DNA from: an uncultured Caldilineaceae bacterium
GTDB taxonomy: Bacteria > Chloroflexota > Anaerolineae > Caldilineales > Caldilineaceae
NCBI GenBank assembly: GCA_951812725.1
Contig: OX638330.1
Coordinates: 806,001 to 870,000 of the forward strand
Reading direction: 5' to 3'
Length of the DNA: 64,000 nt
Both the position numbers and the translations under genes were made by a program. Positions 19,365 through 28,351 of this stretch are shown here, piece after piece. The notes under the pieces are model-generated. The model worked only from the letters and a program-made list of their open reading frames with translations. It was not told where the DNA came from and ran no database searches. Every line of letters begins with the position of its first letter. Position 1 is the first letter of the stretch.

Positions 19365-20326
19365 AAGGCATCGAGTATCGTCGGCTGGGCCGGACCGGGT
19401 TGAAGGTTTCACCGCTCTGTCTGGGTTCGATGAATTTTGGATGGACTGCCGACGAGAAGACCAGTTTCGCGGTGATGGACGCCTTCGCGGAGGCGGGCGG
19501 CAATTTTAGTGACACTGCTGACATTTACAGCCGCTGGGTGGATGGCAACAGCGGCGGCGTCAGTGAGGAGGTGATCGGGCGCTGGATGCGGGCGAGAGGC
19601 AACCGCAGCCAGATGATCATTGCCACCAAGGTGCGCGGACAGATGGGGCCTGGGCCAAACGATCAGGGTCTCAGCCGCAAGCACATTATTGACGCGTGCG
19701 ACGCCTCTCTTCGCCGCCTGCAGAGCGATACAATCGATCTCTATCAGACCCACTACTTTGACGCGGATACGCCCATTGCCGAGACGCTGGAGGCCTTGGA
19801 TCGCCTGGTGCAGCAGGGCAAAGTGCGCTACATCGGCTGCAGCAACTATCCGGCGTGGCGCTTGATGGGGGCGCTGTGGACGAGCGACAAATGTGGCTTG
19901 GCCCGCTATGACTCAATTCAACCCCACTACAATCTGGTGCACAGGGCTGAGTTTGAGCTGGAACTGGCGGAAGTTTGCCAGGCTTACGGCATCGGCATTA
20001 TTCCCTACAGCCCGCTGGCCGGCGGCTTTCTGACAGGAAAATACAGTCGGGAGGGCGATACGGAGAGCGTGCGGGCGGAGAGCGTGCGCAACCGCTACTT
20101 TAATGACGCGGGCTGGAAAGTCCTGGACGCGGTGCAGGCCGTAGCCGGTGAACTCGACACGACTGCGTTGGCGGTTTCACTTGCCTGGCTCCTGGCCAGG
20201 CCGGGGATGACAGCGCCGATTGTCGGCGCCAATACGGTCGAGCAGTTGCAAGGTAGCCTGGCAGCGTTGGATGTGGACGTGACCGCCGAACAGCTGGCAA
20301 CATTGAATGAGGCGTCGGCCTGGTAG
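19361..20326 (+). CDS. Aldo/keto reductase (general stress protein 69-like)
   Basis: This 321-residue TIM-barrel NADP-dependent reductase has the catalytic Asp and Tyr in [11 protein letters not shown], Lys in IATKVRG and His in LYQTHYFD. The [16 protein letters not shown] segment is typical of the YajO/Gsp69 branch. It overlaps the end of selB by 4 nt (ATGA), so it is probably in the same transcript. A functional tie to selenoprotein translation is not evident. Confidence 0.87.
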   Translation: MKGIEYRRLGRTGLKVSPLCLGSMNFGWTADEKTSFAVMDAFAEAGGNFSDTADIYSRWVDGNSGGVSEEVIGRWMRARGNRSQMIIATKVRGQMGPGPNDQGLSRKHIIDACDASLRRLQSDTIDLYQTHYFDADTPIAETLEALDRLVQQGKVRYIGCSNYPAWRLMGALWTSDKCGLARYDSIQPHYNLVHRAEFELELAEVCQAYGIGIIPYSPLAGGFLTGKYSREGDTESVRAESVRNRYFNDAGWKVLDAVQAVAGELDTTALAVSLAWLLARPGMTAPIVGANTVEQLQGSLAALDVDVTAEQLATLNEASAW

Positions 20327-20398
20327 TGGCTGCAGGCAGAGCGTGTCAGGACAGATCCGGGTCGCGAGAATCAGCTGTCGCGTGCCCTGCTATCTGAT

Positions 20399-23300
20399 TT
20401 AGAACAGTCGCAACTGCCTATCCTCGGTCCTCTTGCGTGTCTGACGCGGCTGAGCATGCTGCACTTCCTGCAAGGCAGCCTCTATGTCGGTGACAAAGTC
20501 CGAAAGTCGGTTCTCCACCGACTGCCCGAATAGAAAGCGACGGCCGGCGTGCGTCAGGATCAGCCGCCGCTGCGCACGCGTCATCCCCACGTAGAACAGC
20601 CGCCGCTCCTCATCGGTGTCGACTTCCCTATTGGCAGGTATATAGGGCAGTAGTCCCGCTTCACAACCGACGACAAACACGACCGGGAACTCCAACCCTT
20701 TGGAAGCATGGAGGCTCATCAGCGTCACTCGGTCCGCCCGCTGGTCGTATTGGTCGGCATCACTCTGCAACGCCGTCGTTGTCAGGAAATCCCGAAGTCG
20801 GTTGCGGAAAGGGGCGGCGCGGCGCTGCAGGCGATCAATACGCTCCTTCTCAGCATCGCTATATTCGGCGCCACGCAGTCTCTGCCAGCCTGCGGCCGCG
20901 GTCGCAATTTGCTCAGACAATGGTGCGGATACTGTGCCGGCTAGAGCGTCCATGAGTTCTATTGTCTGGGCCAGCCGGTCGCGCTGCGACTGCCGCAAGG
21001 CGCCAATTCCTGACGCTGAAGCTACGATAGCTCGCCAAGAGGGCGCAGCGCCCAGCGTCGTCGACTCTGACTTCACTTGGCTAACCAGATCTGCCACCGC
21101 TCCGTCTGAAAGCGCCCCTTTGCCCTCCGACAGGATCCGCTCCCAGTGGACCGTACTGTCCGGCGCCAGCGTCAAACGCAGGAGCGCCAGGACCTCCCGC
21201 ACAGGCTTCTGGTCTGACAGATCCGTCCCCCCGACAGTCTCGAAAGGAATGCCCGAGCGGTCGAATGCTTCCTCCAGCAGTCTGGCCTGAGCATTAAGGC
21301 GATAGAGAACGGCGAAGTCTCCGAAAGTATATTCCTCTGGCAGGCCGTCTTCGTCAACCCGCCCTGAATCCAGCGAGAAGTAGCTGACGCCACCCAGCAT
21401 CTGCTCCACCTGGTGGACAACATATTCTGCTTCGGCTTTATCGGTTGGGGCGCGATAGACGTCCAGTTTAACCTGCTCGGCAAAGTCGGCGATGAGCGCG
21501 GTCGCCTGGTGATCTGGATTGCGGGAAATCACCTGCATTGCCGCGTCCAGAATCGACTGGGCGGAGCGATAGTTGCGCTCCAGAAAGAGGCGCTGTCCAC
21601 CAGGGAAGTCATTCTCAAAGGAGAGAAAATAGCGATGGTCGGCGCCGCGGAAGCCGTATATTGCCTGGTCCGGGTCGCCGATCACACATAAGTTCGCCCC
21701 CCCGGCGGTCAGCAGGCGCAAGAGCCGGTGCTGCGCACCATTCACATCCTGGTATTCGTCCACCGAGATCCAGGCAAACCGAGCCTGGATTTTTCGCAGA
21801 GTGGCCGCACTGGTCTGGAGTAACTGGACGGCGCGCAGGATCAGATCATCAAAATCGAGGGCGTTGGCCTCTGTGAGGGCTTCGTGATAGCGCTTCCAGA
21901 TGTCATCGCCGCTCTCAGCGTTGTTCTCAGACACGTCCGTGGTCAAGCCATTCTTGCGCGCCGAGATCGCCTCCAAGGCTGACCGCAACTCCCTAGTCGA
22001 AAGTTCGGGGCAGGCCCTCTTCAGAAGCAGCTGCCTATCCGCATCCGCGAGAATTGTGAAAGTCTGGTTTACGCCGATCGCTTCGCCGAACTCCTGCAGC
22101 AAACTGGCCCCCAGCTGATGGAATGTACAGACAGTGATACGCCCTGATCTCTCCGCGCCCAGCAGATCGGCCAGGCGCTCCAGCATCTCTTCTGCGGCCC
22201 TGTTCGTGAAAGTTACCGCCAGAATCGTCGACGGCGACACTGCCAGTTTCTCGATAAGATAGGCAATGCGCACGGTCAGGGTACGGGTCTTGCCGGTTCC
22301 AGGGCCGGCTACAATCGCCAGCGGTGTCTCGGTATGGGCGGCCGCGGCTTGCTGCGCCGGATTGAGCTGCTCGAACCATGCCGTCTGCTTGCCGCCGTCT
22401 GCGTCCTCGCTCGCCTGAGAATCAGCGGGAAAGAGTTCCAGCGGCGCAGATTCCAGCGGCAAATTGGACTCCTTTGCCCTATCCTTCACTACCTCTTCAA
22501 GAGGAGGTTCCAGCTTCTCTACCGGAATCTTCCGATCGGCTACTCCGTCCTTTTTCTCCTCTGCTGCCGGTGCGATCTCCATCTTCTCGGCAGTGGCCGG
22601 CTCGTTCGCGAACATTCCGATCTGGAATGATGAAAGCTGGTCCGCCTCACCATCGAACATGCGGATCACACCGTATTCGCCGTCGTAGCCGCTCTGCGCA
22701 ACGACCTCACCAGCGCGCATTCGGCGGATTCCCTCGGCCAGTTGAGGGCCGCCGGCCGCGGCGATATCCTCAAGAGGCAACTCCCGCAATATCTTCAGCT
22801 CCGGCCCCAAACGCCCCAGCAGGCGCATGTACTCGGTCTGCACACGCTTGGAGTTGGGGCCGACGCTGAGAATCTCGCTCAGCGCCTCCGGCAGCGGAAT
22901 GAGACTGGTAAATGGCGCGGCCGAAGGGGAGCGTGCGCCGGGCGCGCGGTCGGCCAACTCCTCTATCCGGTGGTAAACGCCGACAGTCACAGGCTTGCCG
23001 CACTGTGTGCAGAGACCCTCGTTGGCAATCGTTGTGACCGGCTTCCAGCAGACCCCGCACTTGCGATGGCCATCCAGATGATATTTGCCCTCTTCCGGAA
23101 AGAACTCGATAGTGCCCAGGAACTGGGCGGGATCACCGCTCTGCAGCGCGCCAAACAGCGCGTCATAGCTCAACTCGGTGTCGAAGAGGGTTGCCTCGCG
23201 TGCCAGCTTCGGCGGGGAGTGCGCGTCTGAATTGGAGATGAGCGTGTAGTCATCCAGCCACGACACGCGCCAGTTCATCGGCGGATCGGACGAGAGGCCG

Positions 23301-23893
23301 GTCTCGACTGCGAAGATGTGGGGCGACAGATCGGTGAAGCACTCCTGCAGCGAATCGAAACCGGATTTGGAACCGAGAATCGAGAACCAGGGAGTCCAGA
23401 TGTGCGCGGGAATCAGATGGCAGCGGTCGTCCACCTCCAGCACGATCTCCAACAGGTCGCGGCTGTCCAGACCCAGGATCGGACGTCCGTCCGAACGAAT
23501 GTTGCCAATCTTCTCCAACTCGGCCTGCAGATCCGCTGTCGCCTCGATCGAAGGGGCGAAGACAATGTTGTGTACTTTGCGCGTGCGGTCATATTTCTTG
23601 TAGATGTTGCTGATTTCGCCGCCGATCAGGAATCGTACGGTATTGCTGCAAGAAGGGGGCACCTCGTCGGCGACAGTGGCCGCGAATTCCGGCTTGAGCT
23701 TAAACAACCCATCCTCAGCCGGTTCCAGCCTCGTTTGCAGCTCGGCCAGCCAGCCTGGATGGGCGATATCGCCCGTGGCTACCACCTGCACGCCTTTGAG
23801 CTGCGCCCACTTCCACAGGTGCTCAAGGGTCAGGTTCTTGCTCGTGGCGCGTGAAAAATGGGAGTGCAGATGAATGTCGGCGACTAGCTTCAT
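20399..23893 (-). CDS. EndoQ-like PHP nuclease fused to UvrD/Rep superfamily 1 helicase
   Basis: This protein has about 1164 residues. The N-terminal about 390 residues are a PHP-type phosphoesterase resembling endonuclease Q: metal motif D6-x-H8-x-H10-S-H12, GDIAHPGW, SNSDAHS and a Cys4 zinc site (CGVC...CTQC, about 275-299). EndoQ cuts DNA 5' of deaminated bases. An acidic linker follows. The C-terminal helicase has Walker A GPGTGKT (about 528-534), VDEYQDVN (about 711), FRGADHRYF and SLHASKGLEFP (about 1059). The start is placed at 23893, one base overlapping the nitroreductase stop (TGATG); an ATG 21 nt upstream is possible. Confidence 0.88.
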   Translation of the reverse strand: MKLVADIHLHSHFSRATSKNLTLEHLWKWAQLKGVQVVATGDIAHPGWLAELQTRLEPAEDGLFKLKPEFAATVADEVPPSCSNTVRFLIGGEISNIYKKYDRTRKVHNIVFAPSIEATADLQAELEKIGNIRSDGRPILGLDSRDLLEIVLEVDDRCHLIPAHIWTPWFSILGSKSGFDSLQECFTDLSPHIFAVETGLSSDPPMNWRVSWLDDYTLISNSDAHSPPKLAREATLFDTELSYDALFGALQSGDPAQFLGTIEFFPEEGKYHLDGHRKCGVCWKPVTTIANEGLCTQCGKPVTVGVYHRIEELADRAPGARSPSAAPFTSLIPLPEALSEILSVGPNSKRVQTEYMRLLGRLGPELKILRELPLEDIAAAGGPQLAEGIRRMRAGEVVAQSGYDGEYGVIRMFDGEADQLSSFQIGMFANEPATAEKMEIAPAAEEKKDGVADRKIPVEKLEPPLEEVVKDRAKESNLPLESAPLELFPADSQASEDADGGKQTAWFEQLNPAQQAAAAHTETPLAIVAGPGTGKTRTLTVRIAYLIEKLAVSPSTILAVTFTNRAAEEMLERLADLLGAERSGRITVCTFHQLGASLLQEFGEAIGVNQTFTILADADRQLLLKRACPELSTRELRSALEAISARKNGLTTDVSENNAESGDDIWKRYHEALTEANALDFDDLILRAVQLLQTSAATLRKIQARFAWISVDEYQDVNGAQHRLLRLLTAGGANLCVIGDPDQAIYGFRGADHRYFLSFENDFPGGQRLFLERNYRSAQSILDAAMQVISRNPDHQATALIADFAEQVKLDVYRAPTDKAEAEYVVHQVEQMLGGVSYFSLDSGRVDEDGLPEEYTFGDFAVLYRLNAQARLLEEAFDRSGIPFETVGGTDLSDQKPVREVLALLRLTLAPDSTVHWERILSEGKGALSDGAVADLVSQVKSESTTLGAAPSWRAIVASASGIGALRQSQRDRLAQTIELMDALAGTVSAPLSEQIATAAAGWQRLRGAEYSDAEKERIDRLQRRAAPFRNRLRDFLTTTALQSDADQYDQRADRVTLMSLHASKGLEFPVVFVVGCEAGLLPYIPANREVDTDEERRLFYVGMTRAQRRLILTHAGRRFLFGQSVENRLSDFVTDIEAALQEVQHAQPRQTRKRTEDRQLRLF

Positions 23894-24555
23894 CAGGACT
23901 GCCAGCCGTCCCAATACGTTCTGTCGCGCATTGGCTTGCGCTTGGCCGGACGGAAGTCGTCGCCTTTGAAGTATGCGACTGGCAGCAGCGCGGCCTGGGA
24001 AATTCCCGCGGGGATGCCCAGCTTCTCGGCGATCTCGCTCTCACTCTGCAGGTGCAGCGTGGTCCAGGCAGAACCCAGTCCCCTGGCGCGCAGTGCCAAC
24101 ATCAGCGACCAGGCGGCCGGTAGAATCGAGCCGTAAACACCGGCCTGCGAAGCCGGCGCGGCATCCTCCGGGCGGCCTTCGATGCAAGGAATCACCAGCA
24201 CAGGCACATCCTGCATGTTGTCGGCCAGATACTGGGCGGAGCTGATCACACGCAGCATCTGTTTCTCCGCTGCGGTCAGGTCCGGCCCTCCACCCACATT
24301 GCGCGTGGCGTTGTATCCGTACCAAGCCTTCCTATACCGTTCGGCGATGAACAGTTTCTTTTCGGCATCGGTTACCACGACAAAGTGCCAGCCCTGCCGG
24401 TTGCTGCCGCTGGGGGCCTGGGACGCGATCTCCAGGCACGCTTCGATGACCTCCCGCTCTACGGGACGCTTCAGGTCCAGCCGCTTCCGCACCGAGCGCG
24501 TGGTTGTCAGCAGGTGGTCGACTACAGCCAGGTTTTCCGGGGTAGTGAGATTCAT
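23893..24555 (-). CDS. Nitroreductase family protein
   Basis: This is a 220-residue FMN-dependent oxidoreductase. The motifs RSVRKRLDLKRP and ASQAPSGSNRQGWHFVVV form the phosphate-binding part of the FMN site, and the C-terminal GIPAGISQAALLPVAY segment completes it. The ATG at 24555 is chosen because it overlaps the stop of the Uma2 gene (ATGA) and follows a GGAGG site. A longer reading from 24684 would run inside the upstream gene. The stop overlaps the start of the nuclease-helicase. The substrate is unknown. Confidence 0.85.
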   Translation of the reverse strand: MNLTTPENLAVVDHLLTTTRSVRKRLDLKRPVEREVIEACLEIASQAPSGSNRQGWHFVVVTDAEKKLFIAERYRKAWYGYNATRNVGGGPDLTAAEKQMLRVISSAQYLADNMQDVPVLVIPCIEGRPEDAAPASQAGVYGSILPAAWSLMLALRARGLGSAWTTLHLQSESEIAEKLGIPAGISQAALLPVAYFKGDDFRPAKRKPMRDRTYWDGWQS

Positions 24556-25283
24556 TTGGCCTCCTTGAGGCGCCGCGTTAGCTCGGCGCAGAATGTCTTG
24601 TGTTCGGATGACGCAATCCCCTGTTGCAGCGTTTCCAGGACGCCGGAAAGATCGCCGGACAGAAGCGCATCCGGCAGCAACCACAGGCCAGGGAACTGTT
24701 CGCTTTTAAGTACGCCATCTTCGTCTGGCCGCTGCTCCTCATAGACGCCTTCACGGAGAACATGCCATATTACGCGTTGCTCATAGGCCAGATATACGAT
24801 GTACTCCGGCACGCCGTTGCGGGCATAGGCCCGTTTCTTCTGATTCAGATCATAGCTGGCGCTGCTAGCCGAAACTTCAAGAATCAGTTCCGGTGTCCCT
24901 TCCAAATAGCCATCCTCCCCCACCCAGGCTGATCCGCCGTATTCCGGCGGCAAAAATAAGAGGGCGTCAGGCTGGGGTTCGTTCTCGAAGTCAAGGCGCA
25001 GCGTTGCGTTGTCACTGCCTTCGATGCCGGGCGTTGCTGCGCTATAGGTACCGAGCCAGCTAATTGAGTGGAAATGTGGTTTGCCGTGTTCGCGATGGCG
25101 TGCCGGGGATGGCATATAGACGACTCCTTCAATGAGTTCCGCCTTCTTAATTTCAGGATGGGACGCGTAGATGCGCTCGAACTCGGCGCGCGTAAGCCGG
25201 TCGCCGTTGTTCAAAGGCGGAACTGGCGTCTCAGTTTCCGTTGCAGGAGTTGTCGTCGAGCGTTCGACTGTCGTCACAGCCAT
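24552..25283 (-). CDS. Uma2 family (DUF820) restriction-endonuclease-fold protein
   Basis: This 243-residue protein has a PD-(D/E)XK-like core: QPDALLFLPPEY provides the aspartate, PELILEVSASSASYDLNQKK the E-x-V and distal lysine, and NGVPEYIVYL follows as in Uma2 proteins. The first about 30 residues are Thr/Pro-rich and probably disordered. Uma2 genes are highly expanded in Cyanobacteria and Chloroflexota with unknown roles. Here it heads a coupled minus-strand unit with a nitroreductase and an EndoQ-helicase fusion. Confidence 0.85.
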   Translation of the reverse strand: MAVTTVERSTTTPATETETPVPPLNNGDRLTRAEFERIYASHPEIKKAELIEGVVYMPSPARHREHGKPHFHSISWLGTYSAATPGIEGSDNATLRLDFENEPQPDALLFLPPEYGGSAWVGEDGYLEGTPELILEVSASSASYDLNQKKRAYARNGVPEYIVYLAYEQRVIWHVLREGVYEEQRPDEDGVLKSEQFPGLWLLPDALLSGDLSGVLETLQQGIASSEHKTFCAELTRRLKEAK

Positions 25284-25352
25284 TGCAGTCCTCCGTTCCT
25301 ATTCACCAGAGCTCCGGGCTATCCGCATTATACCCGATCCAAATGTCCGGTT

Positions 25353-26123
25353 TCAATCTGCCCACTGGCGGTCCATTATCGAGTAGCCGCCATCCACAAC
25401 CAGGGTGGTGCCGGTGACGAACTCGGCCGCGTCTGAGGCCAGGAATATCGCCGCCCCTGCGAGGTCGTCTGCCGTCCCCAGACGCCGCGCCGGGGTCTTG
25501 TGGCGGATCTCCTCGCCCAGGGGGCCGTCCAGCAGGTCGCGGTTGAGGTCGGTCTTGTGCCAGCCGGGCAGCAGCGCGTTCACCTGAATATTGTGAACCG
25601 CCAACTCGACTGCCAGCCCGCGCGTAAGGCCGAGGATTCCGGTTTTGGCCGCTGCATAGTTGGTGACGTTAGGCGGCCCGAGCAGCGAATACATCGACCC
25701 GATGTTGATGATCTTGCCGCCGTTACCGGCGTTGACCATCGCCTTGGCCGCGGCCTTGGCACAGTAGAAGCCACCGTTCAGATGTGTGTCGATGACGTCA
25801 TGCCAGTCCGCCGTATCCATGTCCAGCACGTTGATGCGGCGGGCGATGCCGGCGTTGTTAACCAGGATGTCCAGTTTGCCGTGCCTTTCGATGATAGCCG
25901 CCACAGCCTGATTGACCGCCTCTTCGTCGCGTACATCCAGCGAAATGACCTCGTGGCTGTCGCCCAACTCTTCCGCAATCGCCGCGTTCTTCTGCGGGTT
26001 GCGTCCGGTGGCAATCACTGTCGCGCCCAATGCTTTGTATCCCAGCGCAATTGAGCGCCCGATGCCCCCGTTGGCGCCTGTGACCAATGCCACCTTATCC
26101 TGCAGCGAAAATGAAATCTGCAT
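25353..26123 (-). CDS. Short-chain dehydrogenase/reductase (gluconate/deoxygluconate dehydrogenase-like)
   Basis: This is a 256-residue classical SDR. It has the TGANGGIGRS cofactor motif near the N-terminus, NNAG, a catalytic Ser in IGSMYSLL, and the YAAAK pair Tyr/Lys. The LLPGWHKTDLN and DDLAGAAIFLASD segments resemble 2-deoxy-D-gluconate 3-dehydrogenase and gluconate 5-dehydrogenase. The start at 26123 follows AGGAGG; a farther upstream ATG has no site. It is a single gene, transcribed away from the membrane-protein gene. Confidence 0.87.
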   Translation of the reverse strand: MQISFSLQDKVALVTGANGGIGRSIALGYKALGATVIATGRNPQKNAAIAEELGDSHEVISLDVRDEEAVNQAVAAIIERHGKLDILVNNAGIARRINVLDMDTADWHDVIDTHLNGGFYCAKAAAKAMVNAGNGGKIINIGSMYSLLGPPNVTNYAAAKTGILGLTRGLAVELAVHNIQVNALLPGWHKTDLNRDLLDGPLGEEIRHKTPARRLGTADDLAGAAIFLASDAAEFVTGTTLVVDGGYSIMDRQWAD

Positions 26124-26487
26124 GCAAATCCTCCTGGATGTGGTTTTGACCTGCAAGTCGAGATGGCGCGCGTGCCGCGCGGCCATTAGAATGCCTGCAT
26201 ATCGATCTGATTCTCTATGTGTCGCTCAAGCTACTATTGTCGGGGAACAGAAAAGGATATGCAAGACAAGGACTGGGTCTGACCCCCAGTCATTCTGTGT
26301 TCCTATGAGATTCAGTAGCAAAGTACTCTGGCGGCGCAGAGGTTCCGTCTCGCGCAATTAAAATAACGATGACTGGTGATTCCCGGGGAAGAATGTTAGA
26401 GTTTCGAGATGCTCTCTAAGGACAATTAACAGTGGTTAGTGTCGAAAGAGCTACATGCCGAGATACTCTCTAAGGAGAATGGTATTC
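26124..26487. other. Divergent intergenic region with hairpin and direct repeat
   Basis: These 364 bp lie between the SDR and membrane-protein genes. They contain an inverted repeat (GACTGGG at 26271-26277, CCCAGTC at 26285-26291) and a 22-bp imperfect direct repeat at 26405-26426 and 26459-26480, built around CTCTCTAAGGA. The second repeat carries the Shine-Dalgarno site of the membrane-protein gene. Confidence 0.5.
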
Positions 26488-27285
26488 ATGATTTGCGCGA
26501 TACTGATGAGCAAACAACTGTTGACCGGCGGCAGGCTGCATCGCGGAGTCCTCTGGACCTTTCTGATCCTCCTTCTGCTCTCGGTCTACGGCAGGTGGCT
26601 TGTTGACGCAACGCCAGAGCCGCTGCGCCCTGCCTGGTGGGTCTTTGGCCCATTCATTCTGCTGACCGATTTGCTCAATCCGGTGTTCTTTGATCGGTTC
26701 TGGTTCTTTATGTTCTGCATCTGTGGAGTGGCTATTTGTGCCTTGTTCTGGGTGCTGGGTCGGGGTGGATGGAAGATAAGGGCCGTTTCTGCTGCCATAC
26801 TGGCCTCAATAATTGCCGCTCCATTTGCAGTTTTGTTTATGTACGGTCCCTACAGCCTCAGAACTGTCAGGGTTCATAGAGAGTATGAACTCAGCTGGCT
26901 AACGGAGCCAAAGGGCAACTTTGCCAGCGCGTTCAAGAGTGCGCAACGCGAACACGACGTCTTTGGGTGTAAATATCTCTTGCATGGCTGGGGCCCTGAC
27001 AGTCGTCTCTACTTTGGGTCGAAATGCAGGAAGGACCTGTGGGTGTTTGATCCTCAAGTCGACAAGACGCCGCGCCGGATCCAAAGCTTCCCTTTCGAAT
27101 CTGGATCTTTGACAGAAGTGACCCGTTCACGGAATTTTCGTCCCATGGGAGACGGCGGACTTGCAGTTTCCCGAGTCGTCGAGGACTCGATTTCACCAGA
27201 TGGCGAATTCAGAGCATTTGTCATTCAGGACAGTCTGTATGGTCCCTATGATGTCTTGGTAATGCAACCAACCGCTCACAAATGA
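26488..27285 (+). CDS. Hypothetical membrane protein
   Basis: This protein has about 265 residues, with three to four hydrophobic segments in the first about 120 (for example VLWTFLILLLLSVYG and FWFFMFCICGVAICALFWVL). A soluble C-terminal domain with several cysteines follows. The ISPDGEFRAFV stretch is like a beta-propeller blade motif. The ATG at 26488 is chosen because AAGGAG at 26472-26477 precedes it; in-frame ATGs at 26455 and 26479 are poorly spaced. I do not recognise the family. Confidence 0.6.
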   Translation: MICAILMSKQLLTGGRLHRGVLWTFLILLLLSVYGRWLVDATPEPLRPAWWVFGPFILLTDLLNPVFFDRFWFFMFCICGVAICALFWVLGRGGWKIRAVSAAILASIIAAPFAVLFMYGPYSLRTVRVHREYELSWLTEPKGNFASAFKSAQREHDVFGCKYLLHGWGPDSRLYFGSKCRKDLWVFDPQVDKTPRRIQSFPFESGSLTEVTRSRNFRPMGDGGLAVSRVVEDSISPDGEFRAFVIQDSLYGPYDVLVMQPTAHK

Positions 27286-27346
27286 CTCCAATGCCAAAGT
27301 ACATGGCGAATGCACCTGCATACTGCTGAATTTCGTTGTGAAAGAA

Positions 27347-27375
27347 TTGACAACCGATTCTTGATGTGATATCTT
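27347..27375 (+). promoter_or_regulatory. Sigma-70-type promoter for the aromatic amino acid cluster
   Basis: The -35 TTGACA (27347-27352), a 17-bp spacer and the -10 TATCTT (27370-27375) give a near-consensus promoter. Transcription would begin near 27382, about 50 nt upstream of the leader peptide start. Confidence 0.7.
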
Positions 27376-27433
27376 TGCTCGCAATGTGCGAAACAGATGC
27401 ATAACCGCCCCATAACGAGGACGATTCGACAGA

Positions 27434-27664
27434 GTGACTACCGAAAGAATCGAAGCGCCAGTGACAATCGCCGATCTGATTCGCGGCGAGGATGATTCTC
27501 TTCTTCCTATCAATCTGTTGGACGGTCCGTCTGCAGCGGAGATCCTGTTGTCCAGCAACCTGCGCCACGAGTGGCGTGGGTTTTCTTTTGGCAACTTTTG
27601 GTTTGGTTATTATTTTGGTGTAAACCAACCGTCTCCGCTTGTTGAGGAGCGTTGGGCTGTGTAA
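27434..27664 (+). CDS. Aromatic-rich leader peptide of the aro/phe/tyr/trp cluster
   Basis: This frame starts at GTG 27434 and ends at TAA 27662-27664 (76 codons). Codons 27572-27616 hold nine aromatic residues in fifteen: W, F, F, F, W, F, Y, Y, F (GFSFGNFWFGYYFG), with another Trp four codons from the end. A perfect intrinsic terminator starts 25 bp after the stop. This is the layout of a ribosome-mediated transcription attenuator that would sense Phe, Tyr and Trp charging. At 76 codons it is long for a leader peptide, and the true start may be internal (for example TTG at 27548). No protein function is proposed. Confidence 0.7.
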   Translation: MTTERIEAPVTIADLIRGEDDSLLPINLLDGPSAAEILLSSNLRHEWRGFSFGNFWFGYYFGVNQPSPLVEERWAV

Positions 27665-27718
27665 CGGCAGTCGACGTAAAGAAACTCAAGGCGTGGAGAC
27701 AAACTCCACGCCTTTTTT
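27631..27718 (+). terminator. Attenuator: candidate antiterminator pairing and intrinsic terminator
   Basis: The terminator stem GGCGTGGAG (27690-27698) pairs perfectly with CTCCACGCC (27704-27712) over a 5-nt loop and is followed by six T (27713-27718). Within the leader peptide, GTCTCCGC (27631-27638) can pair for 8 bp, with one G-U, with GTGGAGAC (27693-27700), sequestering the 5' terminator arm. The terminator is directly visible; the antiterminator is an inference. Confidence 0.75.
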
Positions 27719-27853
27719 GTTGGCATCGAAACCGTTCTGCCAGCCCCCGAGGCTTGTCTAGGCGGGCGCAACCAGGACGAATAAGAGACGAATTCGCCAG
27801 GGACTGCATCTTCCACCCGGAGAAACCACTGGTAACATAAAGGGGAGAAAGTC

Positions 27854-28282
27854 GTGATCTGTCGAGGAATACGCGGCGCAACTACGGTCGAAGAGGACAC
27901 GCCCGAGGCTATATTGCGAGCGACCCGTGAACTACTGGCCTTTATGATTCGTCTCAATAATATCGATTCCGTTGACGTGGGAAGCGCTATCTTTACCACT
28001 ACATTCGATGTTGTCAGCCAATACCCTGCGCTGGCGGCCCGCCAATTGGGATGGATGGACGTGCCGCTACTCTGCGGACATGAGATGGACTTGCCGGGCG
28101 GTCTTCCTCGTTGTATTCGCGTGCTGATTCACTGGAATACCGATACGCCGCAGGCGGACATTCAACATGTATACCTGAACGGGGCCCAAGTCCTGCGTCC
28201 AGACCAAAGTCTGGCATCCGAAATTGATGTGGACGAGCTCAACCGCTGGATCGATGAGCAGCTAGAAAATCTAAAGGACTGA
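27854..28282 (+). CDS. aroH: Monofunctional chorismate mutase, AroH class
   Basis: This 142-residue enzyme converts chorismate to prephenate, the branch point to Phe and Tyr. The [16 protein letters not shown] opening with the active-site Arg, the FTTTFDV stretch, PLLCGHEM and [10 protein letters not shown] match the B. subtilis AroH fold, a trimer with its active sites at subunit interfaces. It starts with GTG after AGGGGAG at 27841-27847. It is the first structural gene after the attenuator. Confidence 0.9.
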   Translation: MICRGIRGATTVEEDTPEAILRATRELLAFMIRLNNIDSVDVGSAIFTTTFDVVSQYPALAARQLGWMDVPLLCGHEMDLPGGLPRCIRVLIHWNTDTPQADIQHVYLNGAQVLRPDQSLASEIDVDELNRWIDEQLENLKD

Positions 28283-28351
28283 ACCCGGTCTGGGAACCTG
28301 GCGCTGAGAGAAGGTTTCGTTACCCGCCGTATGCATAAATGGAGCAATCCG

